Source: Rhytidiadelphus loreus
Taxonomy: Eukaryota > Streptophyta > Bryopsida > Hypnales > Hylocomiaceae
NCBI GenBank assembly: GCA_947034895.1
Contig: OX344761.1
Location: forward strand, 89,417,447-89,481,446
Length of the DNA: 64,000 bases
Reading direction: 5' to 3'
Under the pieces are notes generated by a model that worked only from the letters and a program-made list of their open reading frames with translations, made no database searches and was not told the origin of the DNA. Shown piece by piece: positions 1-10,495 of this stretch. Both the position numbers and the translations under genes were made by a program. Positions within the stretch are counted from its first letter, which is position 1. Every line of letters starts with the position of its first letter.

Positions 1-900
1 CTTGTTATATTTAGGATGATTTGAAAAATAATAATAAATAGTTAAATATCCCATATCAAGTTATAAATTTCTAAAATTGGTTATTAAAACATCATAAACC
101 AATGTAGTGATTTGAAAACACTTTCTACTAAATATTTATATTCCTTCTTGATTCCTGAATGAAAAATGGACACTGCGACAGAGTCCTGAATGGGGCTTCA
201 GGAATCATATTAACAACTTTAATCAATTAAAGGTAACTTTTTTTTAATGATTTCATATTCTATTCTATTTGAAGCAAGTAAATTTGTATTAAAATTAAGT
301 TTCTACAGAAAAATTTGTAGCCTAATCCTACATTAAAGAAATGAAATTCACTATATATTATTGTGTGACGGTGTTTATGGGGTACCCCAAGCATGCTTGT
401 ACCCTAGTAAGTGTTATGTGTTAAGTGTTACGCAATGTCGCGCTCGCGACTTAGTTGCAAAGTGACTCTAGATGTCCATTTTAGAAACAAACTAATAGGT
501 AGAATGATGTATTTTTCCCGATCATAAACTAAAAGATCATATATTTTTAAGCTCATATAAAGTAAAAGATAAGTGTACTTTTAAGTTTATAAACCCAAAC
601 TTTGAAGAAGTTCTTGAAGCGAAGACCTAATGACACCATGTTATCTATTAGGAATATTGAAGCACTAGAGAAAGAAGTACAATCTTGGCGTGACGTAGAA
701 ACTCACCAAAATACTATTGATTCATTGTTTCGACGGACTTAGATGAATAATGAATCAATATTTTGTAATTTCATCCATTTTTTCTATAAAAGTTATGTAT
801 TTACCTTTTTAATCTTTCTAATTTTTTTTTTTTAAGTGTTACAAATCATCGGCATCACCCTCTATAAGTGTTATGTGTTACTAGTGTGTAAGTGTTAATA
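1..900. other. AT-rich region without a recognisable gene
   Basis: No open frame of useful length, RNA gene or element end was recognised here. The sequence is AT-rich. Short related strings of the type AAGTGTTATGTGTTA occur near 410-430 and 860-890, which may be remnants of a degenerate repeat. Confidence 0.5.
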
Positions 901-2200
901 ACTAAAAGGATGCTCCCAACCCCTAACACTTATCGAGGTTCGACAGTAAGTGAGTTGAGTGGTAGGCTTGGGGGCAGGTTTGGGAATAGCGTGGAGCCTC
1001 GGAGAAGGTTTCCAGCAGGTTCGGTTGTCCTGGAGGTTCGGACCAGGTTTGGATGAGCGTTGGTGTACCATTGGTTTGGATCGCCGTCAATGACGTCTGG
1101 CGGTCGTCTCTCCGCGCGCACTTTCCTAGTTTTCTTATTTTGCTTTCAGCTTGCCGCCTCGCTCTTCCTTGTTTCTGTTTCTAGTTTTCTGGAGCACATG
1201 CAGTGGAAATTTGTGGCAGTGGGTTTCGGATTTGTAGAAGGTGTCTTCTTGCACGGGAAGCTGTGGTTGGTGGGCTTCTAATTGGTGGTACGTGCGCTGA
1301 ATTTCTTGTTGGGAGGGCGCTTTCATTGATGTTTTGGGAGGGCGCTTTGAGGGAAATTAGACTGTACAGTTTCTTTTGGTGGTGTGTCAAGTAGCAGCAT
1401 TGAGGTAATTTCCGTTTCATGTCGGTGCGATTTAAGGTTCTTCGGGGACGATGCGATCCAGGAGGAAGTGACTTGAGCTGGCAGCGTAGGCGCGACTTCG
1501 AGTGTGAGAGTTTGTGTGTGCGCCTTGAGCTTCCACAACCCCGCGACAGAAGCAGCTGAAGAACAAGTTTCGATTTCAGCGCGCGGCGAGTTCAGAGCGG
1601 TAGCGGTGTCTTCGTTTCAGCGAGGAGGAGAGACTTGTTCTTTCACCCAGAACCAGCTACGCATTGCAAGTAAGTGTCATGTTTTTTTTTCGTTCCATCA
1701 ACAAGTTCAGTTCTCTCGTCTGTTGGTGCCTTCTTCCGATTTCACGAGAGGGAAACTAGCTGTCAAGCGGATTCATCAAATGCGGATTTAGGGTTTAGAT
1801 CTTCTGCTGGTCCTTCTGCCGATTGCACGAGCTTGTTTCTAGCTGTCAAGCAGATTCATGACGCGAGGATTTAGGGTTTAGATCATTAGTGGTGCTGCAT
1901 TTCGAGTTCTGGATTTTGTGACTTGTAACTTTGTTGATTTGTTGCCCATATTCAAACATGTCAACCAGTATTGCTGCCATTTGAACATGAGCGGTGGAAT
2001 TTATCGATTAGTGCATTGCATTGCATTTGGAATTGCGATTGCATGGCACTGCAAACGTCATTGTGATTGCATTGCATTGCATTCGTCAATGAGATTGTAT
2101 TGCATAGCAGTCGTGATTGTGATTGCATTGCATTGAAATTGTCATTGCTGTAATTCTGGTGCATAGAAAAATGGATAGGAGATCAGCTAGGTAATTGATA
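901..2200. other. Possible 5' UTR or promoter-like stretch, no firm gene
   Basis: Only short overlapping frames occur on both strands, and none resembles a protein family. A block ending in TTTAGGGTTTAGATC occurs twice in direct orientation, at about 1,756-1,800 and 1,838-1,882, preceded both times by a CTAGCTGTCAAGC-type string. TTTAGGGTTT-type boxes are common near plant transcription starts, so this could be the 5' end of a decayed gene. That reading is weak. Confidence 0.3.
2003..2145. repeat. GCATTGC-rich low-complexity repeat
   Basis: This stretch is built from irregular repeats of TTGCATTGCATT and GATTGCATT strings. Short open frames across it are by-products of the repeat. No function can be assigned. 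Confidence 0.6.
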
Positions 2201-2294
2201 CAAAAGATTGGGTCCCTGTAACCGCGCACCCTCAAAGGCGCTTCAAATGGTTTAGAGCGCCCACCCTAAACCGTCGCCGCCCTTCATGGTTTCG

Positions 2295-3430
2295 GGAAGG
2301 ATCAAAGCGGGCGCTCTGAACCATTTCGAGCCGTGAAGGTTCAGAGCGCCCGCTCTGATCCTCCAAACAGCCTACATCGTTCCGGAAGGATCAGAGCGGG
2401 CGTTCTAAACCACTCCTAGTTGGGGAGGTTCAGAGCGCCCGCTCTGATCCTCCAAACAGCCTACATCATTCCGGAAGGATCAGAGCGGGCGCTCTAAACG
2501 ACTCCTAGTTGGGGAGGTTCAGAGCGCCCGCTCTGATCCTCCAAAAAGCCACAACATCCCGGGAGGACCAGAGCGGGCGCTCTAAACCACTCCTAGTTGG
2601 GGAGGTTCAGAGCGCCCGCTTTGATCCTCCAAACAGCCCACATCATCCCGGGAGGATCAGAGCGGGCGCTCTAAACCACTCCTAGTTGGGGAGGTTCAGA
2701 GCGTCCGCTTTGATCCTCCAAACAGCCCACATCATTCCGGAAGGATCAGAGCGGGCGCTCTAAACCACTCCTAGTTGGGGAGGTTCAGAGCGCCCGCTTT
2801 GATCCTCCAAACAGCCCACATCATCCCGGGAGGATCAGAGCGGGCGCTCTAAACCACTCCTAGTTGGGGAGGTTCAGAGCGCCCGCTTTGATCCTCCAAA
2901 CAGCCCACATCATTCCGGAAGGATCAGAGCGGGTGCTCTAAACCACTCCTAGTTGGGGAGGTTCAGAGCGCCCGCTCTGATCCTCTAAACAGCCCACATC
3001 ATTCCGGAAGGATCAGAGCGGGTGCTCTAAACCACTCCTAGTTGGGGAGGTTCAGAGCGGGCGCTCTGATCCTCCAAAAAGCCACAACATCCCGGGAGGA
3101 TCAGAGCGGGCGCTCTAAACCATTCCTCGATGGGGAGGTTCAGAGCGCCCGCTCTGATCTTCCAAATAGCCCACAACATTCCCGGAGGATCAGAGCGCCC
3201 GCTCTAAACCATTCCTAATTGGTGAGGTTCAGAGCGCCCGCTCTGATCCTCCAAGCAGCCTACATCGTTCCGGGAGGATCAGAGCGGGCACTCTAAACCA
3301 CTCCTAGTTGGGGAGGTTCAGAGCGCCCGCTCTGATCCTCCAAAAAGCCACATCATTCCGGGAGGATCAGAGCGGGCGCTCTAAACCACTCCTAGTTGGG
3401 GAGGTTCAGAGCGCCCGCTCTGATCCTATT
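2295..3430. repeat. 89-bp tandem array of paired GC-rich palindromes
   Basis: About 13 units repeat with a period of 88-89 bp; one key string starts at 2388, 2477, 2565, 2654 and 2743. Each unit holds two copies of a dyad: arms AGAGCG and CGCTCT around a GG or CC centre, flanked by GATC or TTTA. The copies are in opposite orientation and separated by a spacer containing CTCCTAGTTGGGG. The two halves of a unit can therefore pair into a hairpin of about 24 bp, and each dyad is itself nearly self-complementary. A degenerate copy precedes the array at 2,230-2,290. Variants differ by single bases, for example CGCTTTGATCC for CGCTCTGATCC. The array ends about 490 bp before the start codon of the ParB-like gene. 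Confidence 0.9.
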
Positions 3431-3917
3431 AGAATGCTAGGGGGTGATTGGGGAATCAGGGCGGGCGCTCTGAAGCTCCAGGACCATAAGCAGTAGTTCC
3501 CGCTCCAGTCTTCAAAATACCCCACAACATTCTGGAAGGACCAGACCAAGCATTCCGAAACATTCCGAGGAGTCGAGCATCAGAGCGCCCGCCCTAAACC
3601 ATTCTGATGGTTGATGTATGTCAAAAGAATGAGAGCGGGGGCTCTGGCCATTCCAAGACAAGGAGGATCAGAGCGCCCGCTCTGATCTCCCAAGCAGCCA
3701 ACAAAATTCAGGGAGGATCATAGTGGGTGCACTAAACCTCCACCATGATTGATCCCAAGCATTCGCAATTTCAGATTCCAATCAAATGATGATTATGAAT
3801 CAACTTAGGTCCTTCGGTCGAAAACTACTTCATAGTTAGTAGTTCCGCGATAGATTCATATCCATGTCCGGATTAGAGCGCACGGTCTGATTTGTACCAT
3901 TGTCTGTGCACAGTGCA
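3431..3917. repeat. Degenerate palindromes between array and gene
   Basis: At least six diverged copies of the array dyad lie here, near 3,455, 3,578, 3,632, 3,664, 3,715 and 3,869, at irregular spacing. The copy at 3,664-3,687 is close to the full motif (GGATCAGAGCG then CGCTCTGATC). The region probably includes the promoter and 5' UTR of the downstream gene. No clear TATA box was identified. Confidence 0.6.
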
Positions 3918-6900
3918 ATGGAGTCCTTCCTCGACAGCACGCCCCACCTCACCGGGTACCTCAAACCAATTGCGTCAGAGAGAGTGCACGAGTCCTGGAC
4001 GGCACTCGTCGAAGGGAAAACTCCTCTGGAGTTTGTCGCATCCAAGGCCCTGTGGACCGTGGAGATGAGCTACCTCGAGGGCTCCCCCGTATTTTGTTTA
4101 GAACTAGGCTTCACGAGTAACGGTGACCCCAGATGGAAAACATTCAGGGAACTCGTAGTCATCAATGTGAATGTGCTACGCGAAGCCATTCTGGTAGATG
4201 TAGTGAACACTTCGAACAACGCATTCGGAGTGCTAGCCATTAGGGTAGAAGATGAGATGACGTTCTGTCACGAACGCATCCTGAAAAATTACGAGCAAGT
4301 TCCCCATATATTCCAAACCTTGATGCTCGACATCAGAGGTAGAGTAGAAGCTCATTTAGACGATTTTGTAGCAATTGGTCAGGCAGTAAAATCTTTTCTC
4401 ACCAATGCAAACAGTCTACAGGCTGCGGTAACAATCGAACTCCAGTCCAAGCAGAAGCAAGTAAATCAAATGGACTCGCAAGGTCGACAGCAGAAGAAAT
4501 CCAAGAGGGGAAGAGCATCGAGCTCCAGCGCAACCACGCGGGCCAGATCGCCGGCCGCATCGGCCCTGGCTGGAGCCTCTAACGTGGCGCAAACTCAACC
4601 CCGTGCTTCTCCCGCGTCAGAGGTAACCGAGACGGGCGCGAACATCCCAGCGCAACCGGCAGCTCGAACTGGTGACACACCAACTGTCCTGGAGACAGAC
4701 CCAATCATCCCTCCGCAACCTGCTGAAGAATCTGTGGGGCGTTCCGGACCGAGGTCGCGGGAAAAGAAAAAAGCCACGAGGAAGAGGAATCCTCAACCCG
4801 AGGTCGCGGCCGGATCATTGCAAGATGCGGCGAGGATGGTCAGGCAACGGCGGGCAGATGCTGAGTCGCCCAGCTCCTCACAACAGAGCGACCAGCTTGA
4901 CAACACCGACGTCTCCGAGGAGGTCGCGCAGAAGCAGGCGATCAAGAAGGTGAATGGGAAATGGTTGGACAACCCAGACACCGTGCCTTACGATCCCGAC
5001 GCCGTTCCGGATAAGCTGTTCGTGGATCTCGTCTTGAAGAGGGAGGCCAAGCGCTCGGAGGAAGAAGAGGCGAGGAAGCGACTGAAGGCCGAGGCTGTGG
5101 CGAATAAGAAGTTCAAAGAACTGTCCAAGTACATGTACATATTCGGGCGGGGGACATTCTTTGAGCTCGAAGTCGACGACATGATTCAGGCGGACAAGAA
5201 GTCGGGTATGATCTTCCGACCCCTGGAGAAGAAGGGTGTGATGGCCGTGCTTGATCGAATGGTGAAGGTCAACTTCACCAAGCAAATCCTGACCGTGATG
5301 CCGGACACGGAGGCTAGGCCAATATGCTGGGCGGACTGCGTCAAGTCCTTTCCGTTGAAGATCATCAACGGCCAGCACACCTGGAAAGCGGCCAAGGAAA
5401 TCATCTCGGGGGAGGCCTCGGTCGACGACGAGGCGCTGAAGAAGAAGGTGCGCAAGTGGACCTGCGAGGTCGTATGGTCCGACAACAAGAATCACTTGCA
5501 CGCGCTGTCGTGCAAGTGCAACGACAGGAACGTGACAGGTTCGTATCTGTCGTCGCTGCCGGCTACAATCCAGCACTGTCGCTATCTGTGGGACAATGCT
5601 CGAAGGCCGGCGCAGCAGCGGAAGAACCTGAGGAAGGAAGAACAAGGCGAAGAATTTGCTCGCTACGAGGTACGCATTTTAGTCGATCCATCCTGCCCAT
5701 TCAATTCATGTTGAATCTAAGTCTGGGAGTCCGAAGATCAGAGCGGGCGCTCTGAATCGATTTGGTTAGGATACCGTCTATGGATAGGAAACTGCCCTCC
5801 CCGAGATGGAGGAATTAGGACTGGCAGGATCAGAGCGCCCGCTCTGATCCGCTGAACCTTAGTCGGTCTACACGGATCCAACTTCCGAGTCCGACTCAAA
5901 TGTGTTAATTTTCCTGCAGGAATTTCGTGTCAAAGCCGAGCAGAGTTTCGAATCGACTGGTCTTCTCAAGCCGTCGGGCAACTCCCAACGAATCTACGAC
6001 CTGGACCGGATGGGGGAGCGGAAGGTGATCATGGCTTCGGAGGAGACTTGGGCCGCATGGCAGAAGGTTTTCCAAGGTCATGAGTCGGGGTCGCTTCACG
6101 ACATTGACTCCGGGGGACCCTTCAACGAAGCGACGACCAAGGAGGGGAACGTGAAGTTGTACAAGTTCCTCCCCATCACGAGCAACATGATGAAGAACCT
6201 GCACGGCCTCGATGACGCGGCGGTGGGTGAGCTTGCTCGGAAAATCCTCGATATACCGCCGAAGGTCTACCTCAACAAGAAGCCCAATTCGTGGACTTCG
6301 GCCATTCCCATCGCCATGTGGTGCACGAACAGAAAGTACAAGAACGTGCTGGCGAGGGAGTTGGCAGACAGGGGCAAGTCGAGCGGCATGATATCGGCAA
6401 GCGAAGTCATCAACGCAGCCGGAGACATTGAACCGCAAGCGTGGCAGGACTTCAAGACGCAGTTACGCATCAACGGCTTCCACACTTGGTACCTCCAGAC
6501 CATCGATCCGGAGTACCTGAAGTCGGAGGTGCGCTCAGGAAAGAAGAGCGTCCTACCGTCCGATGAGCTCCTTGCCGCCTTCGACCGTGTCATGGTCAAC
6601 TATGAACGATGTGAGTATGTACGGAGGTATTCGCGGGCCTCAATGTGCCGCTGGCTTCGAGCCGGAAGCAGGTTTGACCCAAAGCTGTACGTCTACAAGA
6701 GGGAGAACTGGGTCCCCCAGCGCGCTGTAGACAGACCCGCTAACCTCAAGTACTGCGAGGTGGGCATCATCGATTTCCGCCAGTTTCCGGGTGTGGAGAC
6801 CATGGAGATCAATTCTGCCAACAAGAAAATCCTCGAGGAGGTGGAGGTGGTGTCGCAGTCCGTCATGTCCTCGTCGGTCCACACGTGGATGCTGATCTTC

Positions 6901-7308
6901 TTTTCGAAGCGGGCGGCTGATGTGGACAAAGCTGTGAAGGAACTGTTTTTTGATTACAACATGCGGCGGGAGTGTAAGTACGTATGTTGGGTAGGGGAAC
7001 CTACGTACAAGGAGAAGAACAAGGTCTCCGTGATGTACCTGCAGAGGTCCCGATGGAGGTGGGTCAACTCGAGTGTGGTGAACACGAACGACGAGGTGCC
7101 CTCGCTGTCTGCTGATGAGGACGAGGACCTGACCAATGAGGGAACCATCTACATGAATCGAGAGGTCTGTCGTCACGACAATCCGAGGACCTTGTCGAAG
7201 TATGAGCTCCGATACGAGGTGTATCTGCGCTTCATCGACAAGTTCTGCAGGGATCAAGGAACCGTCATGTTGGTCTTCGCTGGTGCGAAGCCAATTTCGG
7301 CGTGCACG
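3918..7308 (+). CDS. ParB-like plus methyltransferase-like protein, exons 1-2
   Basis: Exon 1 is 3918-5669 (584 codons from an ATG at 3918) and exon 2 is 5920-7308 (463 codons). The 250-bp intron has donor GAG|GTACGC and acceptor CTGCAG|GAA in phase 0. An N-terminal domain of about 190 residues is unrecognised. A disordered Ser/Pro/Arg-rich stretch and a charged helix follow. A ParB/Srx-like region at about 412-540 contains FFELEVDDMI and the signature INGQH (residues 483-487). Exon 2 resembles a beta-class amino-methyltransferase fold: a degenerate motif IV-like strand GIIDFRQF (Asp869), a strand-helix segment, then a motif I-like VFAGAK (F1037-K1041). The catalytic DPPY motif is absent, so activity is doubtful. 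The order matches the minus-strand gene at 36-41 kb. DNA binding is inferred, not shown. Confidence 0.6.
5670..5919 (+). other. Intron carrying two palindromes of the array type
   Basis: This is a GT-AG, phase 0 intron. It holds one dyad at about 5735-5759 and a perfect one at 5827-5850, with arms GGATCAGAGCG and CGCTCTGATCC around CC. These are the same motif as the upstream 89-bp array. It is unusual for a 250-bp intron to contain two copies of a nearby satellite motif. Confidence 0.7.
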
Positions 7309-7461
7309 GTGAGCACCTGACCACGTTGTGTTTTCATAGTTCTTCTGATGTACATCCCGATGTAGCGGGTGTAAGACATTGTAATATCAGTAATGATTAA
7401 ATCCTTTGAGTGCCCGAAGATGTTGTTGCGTAGCTCTGTCACTCTGATCATCTCCACTCAG
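7309..7461 (+). other. Probable phase 0 intron
   Basis: The donor ACG|GTGAGC at 7309 and an acceptor CCACTCAG ending at 7461 join two open frames in phase. The residues expected after methyltransferase motif I (a Gly-Arg and acidic SAM-ribose binding segment) are not obvious in the next exon. The acceptor choice is therefore tentative. Confidence 0.45.
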
Positions 7462-9402
7462 AAGGCCCTCCTACGTCAATCCCAGCATAATCGCAAAGGC
7501 GCGGAGATGTGGCCGGATATTCTGGTCCCCGGCTGGACGTTGCGTTACGGCTATGTCACCCCGACACCGGCGAGAGCCACCCGGCCGGAGCTGGACGAGG
7601 AGCCGAATCCTACCGTCGAGGAAGCGAAAGCGAACGAGGCCCTCAACATCGTGGACGCCGACCACGTTGAAATCGAGCACCCCGACATCAACGCGGACGA
7701 ACAGGAAGGAGATGAACAAAGTGAGCAGACCGGGAATCGGCCAGACGAGGAAGGCGTCCAGGGAAACCGGGAGCCGTCGTTGGATCGTGCTAACAGCGAT
7801 ACGACCGAGCAATCAGAGCAACCTGACCGGAGCAGGCAACCGAGGCCGGACTCTCACCATGATGAGCCGGAGGATCCAATTCCTCCGGCGTCGCCGTCTC
7901 ACTCCATTCTTGCAGCAGATCAGACCGCCCGCTCTGATCCCATCCCACCTCCATCTTCTCAGTCTCAAGTTGGAGCAGATTAGAGCGGGCGCTCTGATCC
8001 CATTCCTCCTCCATCTTCTCCTTCTCAGCTCGGAGCAGATCAGAGCGGGCGGACTGATTCCAGTCCACACCAATCCCAGTCTGATCCTCTATCTCCTGCC
8101 CAACTCTATCGACCATCTCGGCCACTTGGGAGCTCCCGCTCAGGACTGGTCCACTCCCGCTTGCTTGCTTCCCTCTCCCCGCAGTTTTGGCGTCGACCTC
8201 TGCCATCCCAACAGGTTCAGGGCGGGCGCTCTGATGTGCGAGCTCACTTGTTTTGCGTTCATGCTTCCCGTACTCCATCGATCGGAACCGCGAGCTCTCA
8301 TCAGCTGGAATTGGTGAAGCCATCCACTCCACCCAAGATGCAGATAGAGGACCTGCAGATAGAGTTGGGTCTGCTGAGGTCACGACTCTCTGAAGAGCAG
8401 CAAAACGAGATGGAGAAAGTGAGGCTTGATCTGATTCACACCCCCGCCACGCCCTCCGAGAAGACGATGAAAGAGAGGATCCTGGAGTCGCGGACCATCG
8501 TCAAGGACTTGAAGTCCCTCCGTCCCGCGTCCGCTCTTAGAGAGGAAGTGAGCGTGACGACACTGACGCTTGTGCAGGTCGCCGTCGACGCTTTTGAGTT
8601 GGAGATCCCTGAACCCAGCCCTGAAGAGCAAGCGATGTGCGCCCATGCCACGGCGAGCGCGAGAGAACTGTCGAGAGTTAAGAATTCCAAGGAGAGCCCG
8701 ATCGAACTCGACGACATGGATGAATTGGACCTCGAGACGCGCTTGTCCAATTCGGCCAAGCTGAGGCAGGAGTATGACGAGACTCTCAGGGTCGCCCAAG
8801 CTGCATCATCATCGGACACGGGGACTGTACCTGGGGTCGGGGGGAGTTCCGCCGCGGCGACTGCGGAGACGAAGCCGGACATCAAGGTCGGGATCAACGT
8901 CGCATTCGCGGAGAGAATTGCCGAACAGGTTAGGAGGAAGGAGTCTGGGAAGATGGACAAGTGCATTGAAGAAATCGATGCACTGAGGAGGGAGAAGGAG
9001 GAAGAGAAGAAGCAACAACAGCTGAGGGAGGAGAAAATGGAGCGGGAGAGGCAACAATGGTTGCAGGAGGAGGCGGAGAAGAAGGCGAGGCGAAAGGCGA
9101 AGAAAGCAGTCAGGGAGAAGGAACTCGCGGAGGAGAGGAGGAAACAGGCCGAGAAGGATGAGCTACACGCAGCGGCTTGGAAGGAGAACATGGAGTTCAT
9201 AAGGGAAATGAGGGAAATGATGTCGCAAATCCATACTTCCAAGACGGCGCCTTCTCCCTCTTCTCCTCCTGTCTCTCCCATTCCAACTCCAGCGAGCGAG
9301 CTTCACAACGTCTCGAGAGTCTCCACAAACTCGGCTTCGGCGACAGCGTCCGCGGCATCTGGCCTTCGGCACCTGGCCTCCGGAGAGGCAACGCAAACCG
9401 GG
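7462..9402 (+). CDS. Continuation exon: Pro-rich linker and long coiled coil
   Basis: This frame stays open for 647 codons apart from one TAG at 7981-7983, and both ends fit phase 0 splicing. The first third is acidic and proline-rich and contains the palindrome motif as coding sequence. From about 8,338 (an internal ATG, MQIEDLQIELG) it is mostly helical. Codons around 8,955-9,233 form a very charged coiled coil rich in Glu, Lys, Arg and Gln. The tail is Ser/Pro/Ala-rich. The stop lies in a 60-bp repeat whose two sister units read GAT CAG where this one reads GAT TAG, so it is probably a recent C-to-T change. If real, the downstream part could start at 8,338 as a separate product. Confidence 0.5.
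7918..8060 (+). repeat. Three 60-bp repeats with palindrome inside coding sequence
   Basis: Three units begin at 7918, 7978 and 8038, exactly 60 bp apart. Each starts with a version of the GATCAGAGCG/CGCTCTGATCC dyad and continues with a Pro/Ser-rich coding segment. Another dyad copy lies at about 8,212-8,236. The period of 60 keeps the reading frame. Confidence 0.8.
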
Positions 9403-9586
9403 GTGAGTGTTACTCACGAGCCAGACGTCGATGACCTGGCCCTCAGTTAATTTCCGTTTGTGCATGTCCATGAACTCTCCCATCGTCCTATCATGCACGA
9501 CGATGACCCTTACGACCTCGACGTGGACTTGGGAGATATGGAACAGTCCTTCACTAACTTGATTGAGCAATATGCCCCGCATGCAG

Positions 9587-9661
9587 GCCGCGATGGGGAC
9601 ACAGCAGAGCCCGGAGACGCAAGAGGAGCAGACGCCGGTCAATGTCGACGAGGCTCCCGCG
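9587..9661 (+). CDS. Small phase 0 exon of the same gene chain (tentative)
   Basis: The acceptor ATGCAG|GCC at 9586 and donor GCG|GTGGGT at 9662 bound 25 in-frame codons of acidic, Gln-rich sequence. Both ends are phase 0, so it joins the exon ending at 9402 (donor GGG|GTGAGT) and the exon starting at 10050 without a shift. There is no family match; support is splice-site and phase agreement only. Confidence 0.35.
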
Positions 9662-10049
9662 GTGGGTAACCCTTCGACATAGCTCCCATCATTTATGTTT
9701 GTCGTGAAGGTGTGGACGCTATGTGAGGGCGTTACGCCGGGGCCTTGAGTTCATCCAGATCCTGGCGAGTCCACAGGGCTGTGGATCTGTAGTCATAGGG
9801 GTTCTCTTTGTCTTCGCTAGAATTTCGGTTGTCATATTCATGGAGCGTAGACGTGGGCTTAGGATGTGAAAATCTCTTCTGTGAGAGTGGGTCCGTTTGT
9901 AAAACATTGTTATATTTGTAATATATTGGATGTGTTGTTGACAAACATAAATTGCTCAGTCTCTGGTGACTGCATTCCATTTCGCAATACGTTTTTCTTT
10001 TCAATTGATTATGTGCAATCTAGTTACGCTCTTTTGATTTTGGGTTCAG
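9662..10049 (+). other. Probable intron, AT-rich
   Basis: An AT-rich stretch bounded by a GTGGGT donor and a TTGGGTTCAG acceptor. No feature was seen inside it. Confidence 0.35.
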
Positions 10050-10238
10050 GGTGACAAAGCTCTTGTACTGGGCGACGCGTCTGCAATGTCCCCACCTGTT
10101 CCGGTTGCTCCACCTCGTCGATCGTTGTCCCCTCGCCAGAAGGAAACTGTCGCCATCCCCATGGAAGTCGACACTCCTGATGCCATTGGGCGAGCAGTGC
10201 CTGCGGTCCAGGTCGCCACCCCCACGGATGTAAGAAAG
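10050..10238 (+). CDS. Pro/Val-rich exon, phase 0 (tentative)
   Basis: 63 codons are open in a single frame after the TTCAG acceptor, ending at AAG|GTGAGG. The peptide has SPPVPVAPPRRSLSP and MEVDTPD segments and no known domain. A stronger-looking internal donor GAT|GTAAGA exists at 10230. Counting from 3918, the phase 0 chain reaches 1,782 codons here. The next exon-like segment (10496) is one base out of phase. Confidence 0.4.
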
Positions 10239-10495
10239 GTGAGGCTCCATTTCCCTCCAACTCTCTTACCTAGCTTGTCTGTATCGGGTTTGCGCGTCCG
10301 TTAGAAATAGCACGTCCGATTGAATTAGCACGTCGATGAGGAAGACTTCCCGGCACATCTCCATTAGCACGCATGTCTGTTGTTCTGGATCGATGTCATT
10401 CATTCTGAAGTCCACTTTGAGCATGGGGTTTCGCATCCGCAGGCCTCGTAGCCGCCCGACGAGACGCCCCCTCCCGTCGCCCTTCCCCTCTTCAG

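Noticed and set aside
2295..3430. CRISPR-like array
   Set aside because: The whole 89-bp unit is repeated, including the part between palindromes, so there are no unique spacers. The setting is eukaryotic.
4878..5645. 255-codon minus-strand frame opposite the ParB-like exon
   Set aside because: It is a shadow of GC-rich coding sequence. The plus strand has the domain signature and splice-consistent phase.
8436..9281. 281-codon minus-strand Ser/Phe-rich frame
   Set aside because: It is the complement of the Glu/Lys-rich coiled-coil coding sequence.
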